Assembly (NCBI GenBank): GCA_035041965.1
Contig: JAPYMA010000881.1
Location: 1-64,000 of the forward strand
Direction of reading: 5' to 3'
DNA from: Anisakis pegreffii
Lineage: Eukaryota > Nematoda > Chromadorea > Rhabditida > Anisakidae
Length of the DNA: 64,000 bases
Shown here piece after piece: positions 25,962-37,129 of this stretch. The notes beneath the pieces were generated by a model, which was given only the letters and a program-made list of their open reading frames with translations, ran no database searches and was not told the DNA's origin. Position 1 is the stretch's first letter, and the number at the start of each line of letters is the position of its first letter. The position numbers and the translations under genes are program-made.

Positions 25962-28900
25962 AGCAGGTTTTAATAGATGAATAATTGTATAACTCCGTTC
26001 ACATATACTATGAAGGAGCATATATAAGGAATCATTTAAAAAATGATGAAAGCGATTTCAATATTTCTTTTTATTCCCATACATTTGCACATATGCAAAT
26101 ATAAATACTGAAATATATAAATAATAGCAGATGTGAGTGGGAATAATAGGACGCTAGTGCGTATATACAACCCACACACATATGGAATGGATATAGATAT
26201 GAAAGTGAGCAAAAAAAGAACCAATTTCGTAAATTATTATTCAGTCGTTATTCTAAATATCTATCTATGGCATAAGATACCGACCGCAATACACCACACA
26301 TACATATATGCAATTTCTTACGCGAAATAGCAATTTTAAATTTGCATTTAAAAACAGCAACAAGAACACAGAACAATCATTCAGTTCACATATCAGTTGA
26401 TCTAACACCTTCATCATTCAGCTAACATATACAGATGATAATGATTCAGCTAACATATACAGCCGCAGTATGAAACTGAGAAGGAGACATGTTGATAACT
26501 TAATTGAATTACTTATTCATTCATTGCTGTTACCATTTGTCTTTTTCCTTGTTTAGACCAAAAAGAGTCATCATTAAAAGAATGAGATGAAGATGACGAA
26601 AGGAAAACGAAGAAGCTCTGACAATAATGAAATTCTGAAATGGAAGATCGAATGAAAGTAATAAAAAACAATCAGTCAATCCCAAATAAAAAAACAACTT
26701 GCAAGCAAATGATGAATAAGCGACGTCGACGAGGACTGGAAATCATTTAATAATTGCGCGAAAGCAAACCCATGGACATGGACTATAGATGATCGCAAAG
26801 AGTACACGACTAAATAAATATGATAGGACTAATGATGAGGTGAATACAGTGGTCAATGATGATAGTCAAGTGGCGTGTACGCATAAAATGAGGTAGTTTC
26901 CTGCAGTAGACATGAAAACAACCTTCTTGAAACGTCCAGAAATGCCAATCGATCACATGTGACGAGAAGAAAAACGGATGGATTTAAAAGAAATTACTTT
27001 TTCTAAACAACAGTCTTCAGGTTCAGTAGACGGAGTTATATTCTGTAACAGAATGCAATATGCCGGCATAATAATATGAGACACGCATCTCAGAGCATGC
27101 TTAATCGCACGCCGGATATTCAAATATAAGCTTTCAGGATTTCGAAGGGGGAAGGGAGGCATTTCTCTTTGCTCCACCATTCGAACGACCATTAAGGATG
27201 GTGATAATGTGAACGCATATGTTCGATTCGGTACTAAACGACTCAAAAAAAACACATATGCGCCATTAGAATAACTAAGCGCGTTGTACGCGATGTGATT
27301 AAGATTACATCGAATTCTTCGCTGATCCACTCCCTTATCTTTAACAAATTCAAGAAAATAACTCAGATTATAACAATTCATTACTTTTTTCTGCAGATCA
27401 TTTATGTAATATTTGGCTTAGAAATAGAAAAAAATAACAATTTTATGTGCGACAAAAATAACAATTTGGATGTTCCACAGGGAACAGCTTATTCTTGCAT
27501 CAAATCTTCCCACCGAAACAAATTATGCAAATTAATTCATTTTCATGCATCCAGAATCGCCTAAATCTTGACGAATAACTTCGAAGGTGTGAGCACAAAG
27601 GTGTCTAACTGTAAGTTTATAATAGTCAATAATAACAACAAAAATAGCATCGAGCCAGTGGAAAGGAAATTCTTTTCGGATCAGAACTATTTCGAGAAAT
27701 TTGCTTCTTATAAAGTGAACAAGCAATAGTTTTCAGTTATTTGTTCGTTTATGGCATGGAAAGTGGAGGAGATAGGTATTGTTTTTTGGTTAAACAACAG
27801 AATGTTCGTGAAGTTGTGGTGTAGAAACAAAATGACTGTGTGCGGTACAAGATATTACATCTTTAAGTGAAATGAAACAAATAACGCTACTGAAAATCTG
27901 AATAGAAAATGGAAATTGTGACAAAATGGTTTCAATTCAGAAATAATGAAAATGATTCTATTTTTGAATGGAATTAATCAACGAAATTTAATGAAAGTAA
28001 AAGAAAGCAAGCGATAAAAAACATCCAAGAGAACAGACCAGCTGAAACGGCCGCCAATTGTTGCTGTTGAGCTGCCTGAATTTGTTGTAGCAGTACCGGT
28101 GAAACACCGCTTTGCATCAGTTGTTGCATTGCAGTCAGGCCCACGGGCGGTTGGCCGGGCGTTTGAAATGCCTGCGGTGTTGCGCCCGCTGAGAGCTGAT
28201 AGAGCGCTTGCATATTCTGAAAAATTTCTCGGCAATTAGTTAATTGACAAATAGTTGAGGAAAGAGGCACAACGAAGAATGGAACTAGATTTGATGAATT
28301 GAAGAAAATGTTCAATGACGAAAACGAAGACGATGCTTAATTTATTACCACTTTCGCTCATTATTCAAACAATTGAAACGATAACTTCCACACTTTCGTA
28401 AAAAATGAATCACCTTGGAAACACTGCTAAAATCATAACAATAAGGTAATGAATGATTAACCTAAACGTACTAATGTGCACATTCATAAATAATAACACA
28501 CATATAAAAATATTTCTAAACTTGTTTCTGAGCACATGGATTCTGATTTTTTTAGTCCAACTATTTTGATCCACATAAATTCACTTTAACCATTCATTAC
28601 AAAATGTTTCACACTGTTGAAATGATCTAATTTTTGAAAAAAAAAAGCTAAAGGTTTGGTGGTGTTTAGGCATGAGCTTAGTTGTTGGCTTCCTTGCAGA
28701 ACGAAGATGCTAACTGTAAGGCTCCATCTAGGATATCTACATGGTGGACATTCTGATACGAATGCGCATATACTGACTGATGGGTGGGCAGTCGGAGAAG
28801 CAGCTAGTGAGCGGACAAACGAACAGCCATTCACAATACACATAAAAATGTGAATGAATGCAATTTTTGATTGTCATTCAATTGAATAAACGAAACAAAT

Positions 28901-31900
28901 AAGCAAAAAAGAATGAATCGATTCGAACGAATTCATTATCAGAAGTAGCAACAATAAGACTTTGCTTGATGCTTACTGCTAACAAATCATTATTCATATA
29001 TCTTTAAATTATCTTTAAATACTATTCAACAATTCTGATTCGGATTCCTCTTCACACTCGTCTCTAACAATTATTTATTTGCAGCATCATACTTTTACTA
29101 TCTCTATTCATTACGCTGCCCTATTCAAACTAATTGCTTAAACTAACTAGCAACCAACACACGAAATGTTGTTGCTAATGCTATATTTCTTTGTGCACTA
29201 GAAGAAACACTTAGAGCGCATAACAACTGCTAGTCGTGTAAGATAAAATTCAAACTCAGATATTACTCAACTAGATTCATTCATCCATCCGTCCATCGGT
29301 GATAAACGCGACGTTCTCTTTTCTTTTCAACGAATATACACACATTTGTGATTATGTCGCATACAACATTCATTCTTTTCTACATTTAAACAAATTTTAT
29401 AATTTGATTATTCTCGTCTATTGAGAGAGGGTGACCGCCTGAGTGGATTAAGTAATTATAACGTGCTATTCGGCACGTCCGCGCTACTAGCTAGCACGCC
29501 TCTAGAATACATGTTACACGAGTACATATCGATGTACTCGTATAATGTTTACGTATTTGTATGTGTTACGAAACGATCGTAAGAGATCATAAGAATCACA
29601 ATACGAACAGTCATTGTTGAGGCGACAAAACTAATCCATGAATTCTATGAAGTTGCACAACTTTTTGTATGAGAATAATTTTGATCAATCCTTTGATTAA
29701 GACAGATCACTTTCAAACCTTAATTAACGAATTAATAATTGACAAAAGAGTAAACACTGATATAGCACGCTGACGAGATGAACGATTGGATATGGTTGGT
29801 TGAATTGAGAATGGATGGGTGGATCAGAGCAGATAGCCGATAGGTAGGCAGTAGTCTGTCAGTTTAACTCGTACAGCAATCGAAATGGACAAGATTATTG
29901 CAGTTTATACTGACGAGACGATAAGTAGTACATCCGAAGTATCAAGTTAGCTGCCGCTCTGCTAAGGACATCAACGGTAGCAACGAACCCAAAGTAAGAA
30001 TAAGAAATTGTTGATGGTAGACCACCACTAGCTGCTGCTACTGTTCGTAGTTAATGCTCTGACTATGAATAGCTAACAAGGCTTCAGGTTTCAAAGCCGG
30101 AAATCAGTTCATTTGTTAGAGGCCCATTAAGGCTTGAGCGAATCATCTAAAAAGCTATATTTTTTATCAATAATGACAACAAAACTGCGTGATTGCACCA
30201 AATCTCACAAAACCCCTCTCTTTAAGTCACAATGTTGTTCAGTAATCGTATAAAAGTTTTATCCAAATGAATGAATAAATGAACGAAAACGGATAAATAT
30301 TGTCCGAGCATGCATTCTTACATTATTATGAAAACCAAAGGCAACCATTAGCACAAACTTTTTGTTTGTTTGGTTTAACATTAGGTTGGAGTAGGTCGTT
30401 GCTCTATGGGTTGTACTGAAAACGATTGCTGTACTGATGACTGACTCACACATACTTTTATCTAGTATCTGTAAAGATATCACACCTCACAAACTACCTA
30501 AACAGATCAATTCTTTGATTGAACTGAGCCGTTCTCTGTGTGCACATCGATAGCAGCATCTAGCATCGGACAGGCTTCAGTGAGTGACCATCACAACCCT
30601 AATGCATTCATTCCTCCTCTTCTTATTCTCCCAATAAGCAATCAACAAATCTATCTGTCTGTCTATTAAGCTATCTATCCATCCATCTCATTTATCTCAA
30701 TCAAATCAGACCCCCCAGATGTTCTTTCTATGAATGCGAATGTGGCTATTGCTGCTATTGTTGCTGTTGCTGCTCTGTACTAATCGATCAGTACAGACAA
30801 TGATCACAACTGATCAATGAATCGATCGTGCAAATTGGCTAGCTAGGATTAGCTGTCTTAACGAGTTGATCTGTCAACATCATTTGAGCGAAGAAACTTG
30901 ACTACGGAAAAACCATCATCAGTATATAACTTTGCTTCTTCGAAGCGATCGATAATGATCACGATTAAGCCGATAATGATGATACTATAAGATCACGAAA
31001 TGAAACTGTTGAAAATTCATCAGTGAAAGATGAATGACAAGAACACACTCACTCATCGACGTTCCATTTTCAAATTAACGAAATGACAGTCAAACCAAAA
31101 TACATAATTTAGGTACGCATTTTTTTATGCGGCAAAAAGAAAATTTCGACACAACAACGATCGGTGCACGTGTAATGAACGTCTGTGCATTTGCGGGCAG
31201 CCACCAAGAAAGACTCACATCGACCAGACCCGACCAGACCCACCCAACAAACGGGTGAAATTCCAAAAATTTATTGCTCGTCATTTGGTTGGTTGTCATC
31301 TGCTTGCTAGTCGAGTGCTCATATTGTTGATGTGGTTGCTGGTGAATGAACAACAAATATTAACAGGAGTAGTAGGAATTTGAATTATTATAGTGCCGAC
31401 TGATTGATCATTACTGCAACGCTGAAACTGATTGCAGTTTTAGGCGAACGGCACTAGCCAATTGCATAATCCTTTTCAAGCAAATGTGATCAACAAGAAT
31501 TACGTACGTGCATACGTTTGTGTGCACATGCACATAATGTTACTTCAATGTGATTGATTGTTTGCATGATGATCATTTTTTGGTGTACTGCTTCGTTTAT
31601 ATGTACATACATATAAATTTATTTATTTTCAGAGAACAATTATCTTGAAAATATGAAGGATAAATCTGAATAGAAAATATTCATAAAATACTTCATAATA
31701 GACGAGACACCACACAGAGAGACATTGTTCTTTTGAATGTTGCTGGTACAGCAAGTGCTAAATAACTGCTTCGAGGTAGCGGTGAAACTTTTTGGCGCTA
31801 TTCATTCCCAAACTGACAATCAACAAAGAGGGTTTAAAGTCAGTCGTCAGTACCCGTTCCAAGTTCGCTTGAGATGATGGAAAAGACTGGGATTTCATAG

Positions 31901-33399
31901 CGTAAAAAATGATCATAACAGACATGCACGCGACTAATAAAATTCGATAATAGAGTAGTGCCGAAGTTCACTTTTGATAAGCACTGAATTCGGTGAAAGT
32001 CAAAATGAGACGAAAAAGATTTGTTCATAAATGAATTCAAGTGAACCACCCAAAAAATGAGAGCGCATATTTTCGCTTATTTATCAGCTTTCGACGAAAG
32101 AAAGTCCCGCTTTGTACACCTATTTATGAACAACTCTCAACAGTCACTAAAACGATTCCAATGAACGATTCCTTCGAAAACATCACAGTTTCTAAAGTTT
32201 GATTCAAGTATACAGCTCGTTCATAGTCAAAGATTTCCTTGACTGGTACACTTCAGGGCTTCAGTCGCTTATTTACTGAAACTGACAAGACTCTCGATAT
32301 AGCAGTCGATGAATTCAATCAAATAAATTACTTACCTGTTTACAATTCATCAGGCACTGTTTTTTGTTTGAAAAGTTTTGATCAGTAAGCAATAGTGTTA
32401 TGTGACTGTTTGTTTTTAAGTAAGTGCAGTTTTGTTTTTGATTTGATTGACACGCTTTGCAATGGTAAATAAATGACTTTCTTCATCAATAAGTTGTTTT
32501 TGCAAACGGTGTTTCAACAAAAAAGATCATTTACAAGCAATATGTCATTTGTAATAAACAGCAATTAGAATGAAAATATTTCTCGTGAAAACTGCATTAA
32601 CAATCAGAAAATAGAGCGTCAAGAAACATCTACAGACCAATATTTGAAAATGGTCATTTACTTTCAAACTCAACAATTGCAAACTAGCAGTAATATATAG
32701 AAAAAGGTTTTTGCAGAGATGAAAAGGTTTCTACAGTCGACTGTTCTCAGTAAAACAGACCTACAGAAATTCAACCAGCAATTAGTGAATCCAACTCTCT
32801 AATTAATGAAATCTTCAATCAACTATTTTCTATTGGCGAATCAATCCGCCCATGTAACGCAACCTCTTCCTAAGTAGCCCGCCCGTACAACTGTCTGAAC
32901 TGATCAAGTGAAAACCATTTCCGATGAGAACTAAGTTTCGTTCATTTTAGTCCTTTACCCATACTATTGCGTTTAAAAAGAGTGAATACATGACGATAGG
33001 ATACATGCTGTCGATCTCATTCTGCTCAACAATAAGTCATTCGGCATAATCGCGTGATGTGTTGTGCATTACGAAAATTGGGCTCACTATTCAGTCCTTT
33101 CTGAACGCAAACTTATATCGGATCAAGAATGGTTCTCTTTTTTCTTTTTCTGGGGATCTCACCGCTTACTGTAATCTGTCTCATTATCGTTGTTTGATGG
33201 TTTCAGGATGCAATCACTACGGTTAAACTTTTCATTGTTTTTCTCGCATTTCGCAGCCATCACCACAAAAACGATCGATCGCCACTATTGTTTGCAAGAT
33301 ATCAATATTGGTTGCAAGAACGCCAATAATCACCATGCAATTCATACATGATATTATACAACAAATAGCCCATCTAAAATCTTTCGATTTTGATTTGAA

Positions 33400-33455
<56 letters not shown>

Positions 33456-36400
33456 TGAAGTCAGTTATCAGTGAACCCCAACAGAAATGATTCAAGATGC
33501 ACTGAAAAAGACAAAAAATCGCTGAAGTTTAGATGGCCGGACCACCGTTGGCTGGTACAAAATAGGAATTTTACTGCTGTTTTTGCTGCTGCTGACAGGT
33601 GAGAACTTGGCAAATTACGACGGTCACCTCATAAATGAGTATTTTTTCTCTTTTTGTATATATTTTACTTTGTATTAATGAGTATATACTTTCAGGCAAA
33701 ATTATGGTGAAGAACAATCAGTGGGTCAGATAAAGAGCCTACAACACACTGTTGTTCACTTAAGAATTGACAACGCTTGAAATGCGAGAAATAAAGGAAA
33801 AATGAACACGATGACGATACAACTTCGAACTCTATAAACGAATCAGATTCGATAAAACTAATGAATTGCTGTGTCGACTGGTCAGCAGTTGGCTGGCTAA
33901 CAATATGAATTCGATTTACAGAGGAGCGAAGCGATCACACACGTCGTCTGATGAACATCAAAAAAATGTTAACGAAAGAATGAACGAACAAAGCGACGAA
34001 CGAAGAAAAGTGCATATATGTGTACATGATTATTCAATAAACAGTAGAAGGGCATCGTATGCGATGAGGGAGGGGCACGCGAGCAAGGTTGAAGGGAGAG
34101 GGGTTACGACTGTTTGTTGTTGTAGGTAATAGCTAGCTCTAAGTGGTAGTGATGGATGTTAGCTGCTGCGTTTGCGGCTGAGCAAAATGATTTGATCGTG
34201 GTATGGTGAAAGGATGAAAGAATGAATAAAGGAGAACAGGGACAAAGAAGATCGGTAACGACAATATGCGAAGAGTGAGTAAAAACGAGCAAAAAAAGAC
34301 GAAAATTCCTGGCAGGAATACGAAGAAAAGAAATATGAAAAGAAAGGGTAAAACCATCTTGTCGAGAAGATGGTGCTACCTAAGGCCGTAAAAGCATTAG
34401 CTCATCTCATCTCATCACAGCACAGGCTGCCTGCCGGTCATTAAACAGCTAAAAGTACTAGCACCGTTCATCAACCTTAAAGCATTATCAGCAATCATCT
34501 CACTGATCTCGATCACTAACTCTGCACTAAGGCAGCAGTCAGCAACTAAAGTTAACTAAGCACAACCAGTAGCACTAGCGATACAACCACAGCAAGCCAT
34601 AATCCTGTATCCATCCATCTATCCATCCATCTCTTCACCACCTATCTCTACCTACATTATCTATCTGTTCATCTATATACGCATCAACTAAACATAATCC
34701 TTAGTGCTTCTGCTACTTCAACTGCTGCCGCAACAGCTATATGGCTTTACCCCATCTTATTATTAATGTTCATTTATTGAATCGTAAGTGTGTAGGTTTT
34801 AAAAAAATGAGTCCGTGAGTGAGTGATGGCAGTTGCAGTTGTTATGGTAGTAACAGTAGTATTGGTGGCAGCACTTAGTAGTATGAAGTAATTTCGTCAG
34901 TTCGTTGTGTCACATTCACTCACTCTAAGCAAGCCGTCACCATTGCCTTCTTCAGACTCAAGAGTAAATTGTATCCGGCAAACAATTTCATTTGGTTGAC
35001 GACAACGACGACAATCATTAGTTAGCTAGCCGTTTCACAACATCCATCACCGCACGAAACAGTGACGACAACCAAAGACGAACATCCAGCGAATACAGCC
35101 ACTGGCGGTTCTCCTAGAGTGCCAAGCCAATTCCATTTAGCATAACATCACATAACATTGACACAACATAACGCATCAATCCATCCAAATATAAAACCTA
35201 TCTCCTGATGTCGAGTCGTTCAGCTTATACAACAGCCTATCATCATCCTCGTCCTCTTCCTCATCATATTTCGTTTGTTCATCCATCTTAGCGTCACCAA
35301 TCCAGCCAGTAGATATCCTATCCTATCCTATCTATCTATCCAACTAACTCACCAACCAACTAACTGTCTGCCTCGCTAGTAATCGTCATTTCGTCTATTC
35401 ATTCGTTCACAATTCATATTCATCCATCCATCAGTATATCTATCAATCTTTAGCAATCCTTCTCTTCAACAAACACAACATCTACATAAATACTTAATGC
35501 ATTCCTCACTCCTTTATTTACTTACATCTCTTTCACTTCTACACTACGGGATGTACATTCATTTCCATTTCTTTTTATGCGCACATATCATCATAGACAG
35601 TGAATGTGATTGATAAATACAGATAGTATAGTAAATACAGATCGAAATACAAACATAAGACAAGCTCAGATATGTGTGCCCGCTTGAATAAGACAAGAAT
35701 AGTGAAATGGATGAATGGATGTACAGATGATATATCGTCAAGCGCAGCAAGTCGTACTTTCATAACAGCACCATTACAGAAGCTTGCTATTACTCGTTAT
35801 TCGTCCATAAACCTAAGATAATAGGAACAATTCTCACTGAGAGAATACCTGAGATATTGATGAGGATTTCTAATGAAATACATGGTCATGTTGATTATGA
35901 ATCTGGAATCAACTGTTTTTCTGTAGTTTATCTGCGTCTACGATAATTTACTGCGCGACAAGGTGCAAGTCGTACTGCGCGACGTGCCTCGTCATTGAGT
36001 AGCATGATCGGAGTTAGACTTGTCGTAGATGCATTTGTCGGTCACCCGTGGGCTGGCTGATTAATTCATAGAAATGAGACTGTAGCTGTAAAAATGAAGA
36101 CTATCGACAAAACAAGCATAACCACAATGGACAAGCGAGCCATACGCAAATATATAACATAAACGCAGCATCAGTATACTGAAAAGCAGAGGTTCCCAAT
36201 CTTTTTTGCTCCGTGCACCCTCTAGAAAATTGTCAACGTAGCTATACGTTGAAGTTCATTCTTGTCTACTCTGCATCTATGTAAGCACCGTCGTCGCCTG
36301 GTTTAATGCATAAAAAATAAGACCTTATCCCAAACCCCCCCCCCGCACCTCTTATCGCACCCTACCCTCTCTCGGACCCCTAGCAGGCCGCCTCGGATCC

Positions 36401-37129
36401 TCAGGGGGTCCATGGACCCCCGGTTGGGAAACCCTGCTTTAAAGTCTATTAACTGCAATTAAAATTGAAATGAGTAACAATCAGTGAGAAAATTGTGATG
36501 ATTTCATATAAAGTGAATGGTATATTTCAAGAAAAGTGACATTTGGCACAGAACTGCAGGCTGAAAGAGGGCAAATTGATGTCCACAAGCCGCTGCGGTG
36601 TAGCTGATGGCTAATGCAGGTGATCATATCAAAACACTAGTGCCAAAATGGTAAAATCAAACGGTTATCACTACACTAGATCACATCAAGTGGATGATGG
36701 ATCAGCTAGTCGACCAACTAAAAAACTGATTAATTGGCAAATAAATCACTGGCTAATTTGTTGACCAAAACTGTAACTTGCACGGAGAGACTGACCGTTC
36801 ATTAAATAATTGAATGATCAGTGGCTGTCGTTAATTACGAGCAAAATGATACTATCATGAATAATACGAAGAGTGGTGGTGAGGTAAGCAGGTGATAGAT
36901 ATTACGGAACAAACACCATTTATGATCTCTTAAAAGAGGTTGGTGTATGAGTGATACGAACCTGAACGATTGGCTTGGTTGGCCAAACAGAAGCAGCGGC
37001 AGCAGCAGCAGCAGCAGCAGCAAATGAAGCAGTGCTACCGGACGTTGCAGCCACTAAGCCAGCCACCATGCCTTGCTGCCGTTGCCGTTGTTGCTGCAGA
37101 TTTTGATGCTGGCTTCGCAACCGATGAAG
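13792..37129 (-). CDS. fox-1: Rbfox family splicing regulator (FOX-1/ASD-1 homologue), eight coding exons
   Basis: RNA-binding protein that in this family binds (U)GCAUG near alternative exons and controls splicing in neurons and muscle. Exons in transcript order are 36962-37129, 28039-28216, 23064-23290, 22116-22319, 21903-21995, 16981-17032, 14236-14628 and 13792-13997. Every junction has GT/AG ends and matching phase. Starting at the ATG at 37069 this gives 486 aa. Residues 1-200 are Ala- and Gln-rich. The single RRM spans about 201-280, with RNP2 LHVSNI, RNP1 KGFGFVTM, and the family's RNA-contacting residues kept (H203, F209, F241, F243). The C-terminus is Ala-rich with a Gln run and ends in RFAPY, as Rbfox proteins do. 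The 5' end is uncertain: the first exon may begin at an acceptor at 37129 and further or alternative first exons may exist. C. elegans has two paralogues, fox-1 and asd-1; I cannot say which this is. Confidence 0.93.
14236..14628 (-). CDS. fox-1: Rbfox exon 7, Ala/Gln-rich C-terminal region
   Basis: A TTTGCAG acceptor; one hundred and thirty codons rich in Ala, Leu and Gln, with a run of eight Gln from a TTG repeat (plus-strand 14438-14462). It ends AAAQ plus one base at GTAAAT. It joins in phase to the last exon. Confidence 0.9.
14940..15073. repeat. AAT-rich microsatellite in an Rbfox intron
   Basis: TAA/AAT repeats with scattered substitutions. The hydrophobic open frame on the minus strand here is an artefact of the repeat. 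Confidence 0.85.
16191..16291 (-). CDS. Unassigned exon-like island in the Rbfox intron
   Basis: A 101-nt stretch bounded by a CACTTCAG acceptor and a GTACGTAA donor. One frame encodes [17 protein letters not shown] followed by [16 protein letters not shown], of balanced amino-acid use, entering in phase 2 and leaving in phase 1. A second frame is also open through it. It matches no Rbfox segment and its phases do not fit the exons on either side. It could be part of a nested gene, an alternative exon or a relic. Confidence 0.25.
16981..17032 (-). CDS. fox-1: Rbfox exon 6, end of RRM (52 nt)
   Basis: Encodes [17 protein letters not shown] plus one base, ending at a GTGAGC donor. The acceptor is the rare TTTTTGAG. 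It completes the fourth beta strand of the RRM. It sits alone between introns of about 4.9 and 2.4 kb. Confidence 0.92.
17749..17827. repeat. (TA)n microsatellite
   Basis: About 39 uninterrupted TA units, inside the Rbfox intron between the 52-nt and 93-nt exons. Confidence 0.97.
21903..21995 (-). CDS. fox-1: Rbfox exon 5, second half of RRM (93 nt)
   Basis: Encodes GFGFVTM through EGRKIE, containing RNP1 and the last helix. It is exactly 93 nt and phase 0 on both sides, so skipping it would keep the frame but destroy the RRM. Its acceptor is TTTGTTAAG rather than a CAG. Confidence 0.95.
22116..22319 (-). CDS. fox-1: Rbfox exon 4, first half of RRM
   Basis: Encodes a short linker and then [18 protein letters not shown] and the beta2/beta3 segment ending FNERGSK. 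This is near-identical to all Rbfox RRMs I know. Phase 0 at both ends, 204 nt. Confidence 0.95.
22572..22673 (-). pseudogene. PIF/Harbinger-type transposase fragment
   Basis: A short open stretch reads [17 protein letters not shown] and then [13 protein letters not shown] before a stop. IGA.DG.H is the signature around the first catalytic Asp of DDE_Tnp_4 (Harbinger) nucleases. The sequence on both sides is broken by stops and I see no terminal repeats, so this is a degraded remnant lodged in an Rbfox intron of about 740 bp. Confidence 0.45.
23064..23290 (-). CDS. fox-1: Rbfox exon 3, [10 protein letters not shown] linker
   Basis: A TTTTCAG acceptor precedes CA GCT ATG ATG. The exon encodes 75 residues rich in Gln, Gly, Thr and Ser. 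It ends ...PPPSSI at a GTATTC donor in phase 0, which is the phase needed by the next exon. An ATG pair at its start could also serve as a start for a shorter isoform. Confidence 0.85.
24741..24834 (-). CDS. Unassigned 94-nt exon-like island in the Rbfox intron
   Basis: Bounded by an AGTTACAG acceptor and a CTAG/GTATGT donor. One frame is open throughout: [18 protein letters not shown] then [12 protein letters not shown], which looks like real protein and is more GC-rich than its surroundings. If included in the Rbfox transcript it would enter in the right phase but shift the next exon out of frame to an early stop. It may be a poison exon or belong to a nested gene. Confidence 0.3.
25894..25956. 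repeat. (TA)n microsatellite
   Basis: About 31 uninterrupted TA units in an Rbfox intron. Confidence 0.97.
28039..28216 (-). CDS. fox-1: Rbfox exon 2, Gln-rich
   Basis: The acceptor is TTTTTCAG. The frame opens [11 protein letters not shown] and contains [13 protein letters not shown]. It ends one base into a codon at a GTCTGT donor, and that base joins in phase with the exon at 23290. Confidence 0.85.
28217..35951. other. Largest Rbfox intron, mostly featureless
   Basis: AT-rich sequence with CATC/TCAT short repeats (for example 34610-34680 and 35300-35460). A cluster of short hairpins lies at about 29430-29541. No other coding exon is convincing in this stretch. Confidence 0.5.
33402..33452. 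repeat. (TA)n microsatellite
   Basis: About 25 uninterrupted TA units in the largest Rbfox intron. Confidence 0.97.
35952..36005 (-). CDS. Possible alternative first exon of Rbfox
   Basis: An ATG at 36003-36005 opens [18 protein letters not shown] and ends at a GCGCA/GTAAAT donor in phase 0, the phase needed to join the exon at 28216. A second, nearly identical donor (GCGCA/GTACGA) lies 24 bases earlier. The patch is GC-rich compared with the intron. This is inference only; it may be chance. Confidence 0.2.
36187..36436. mobile_element. hAT-like MITE, 250 bp
   Basis: The ends are CAGAGGTTCCCAATC and, inverted, CAGGGTTTCCCAACC, the CAG.GGTTCCCAA type common in hAT elements. The flanking 8 bases, CTGAAAAG and CTTTAAAG, match at six positions, consistent with an aged target duplication. 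The interior has a C-rich run and no coding capacity. Confidence 0.8.
36962..37129 (-). CDS. fox-1: Rbfox N-terminal exon (poly-Ala)
   Basis: The frame ends WPTKPIVQ at a GTTCGT donor, phase 0. An acceptor-like TTATCTTCAG stands just before 37129. The first ATG after it is at 37069 (MVAGLV), so this may be a trans-spliced first exon or an internal exon. A GCT/GCA repeat (plus-strand CAG run around 36994-37022) encodes about ten alanines and could vary in length. Confidence 0.7.

Noticed and set aside
26953..27381. 142-codon minus-strand open frame in an Rbfox intron
   Set aside because: No motif, no start context and unremarkable composition. A 45-nt piece with splice-like ends ([15 protein letters not shown]) is present, but its phase does not fit Rbfox. 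Treated as chance.
29430..29500. tRNA-like stretch with TGAGTGGATTAAG
   Set aside because: No acceptor stem, anticodon arm with seven-base loop, or TTCRA box could be built; kept only as a structured patch.
33530..33600. Signal-peptide-like plus-strand stretch ([11 protein letters not shown]) before a GTGAGA donor
   Set aside because: No in-frame ATG after the preceding stop and no upstream exon that fits.
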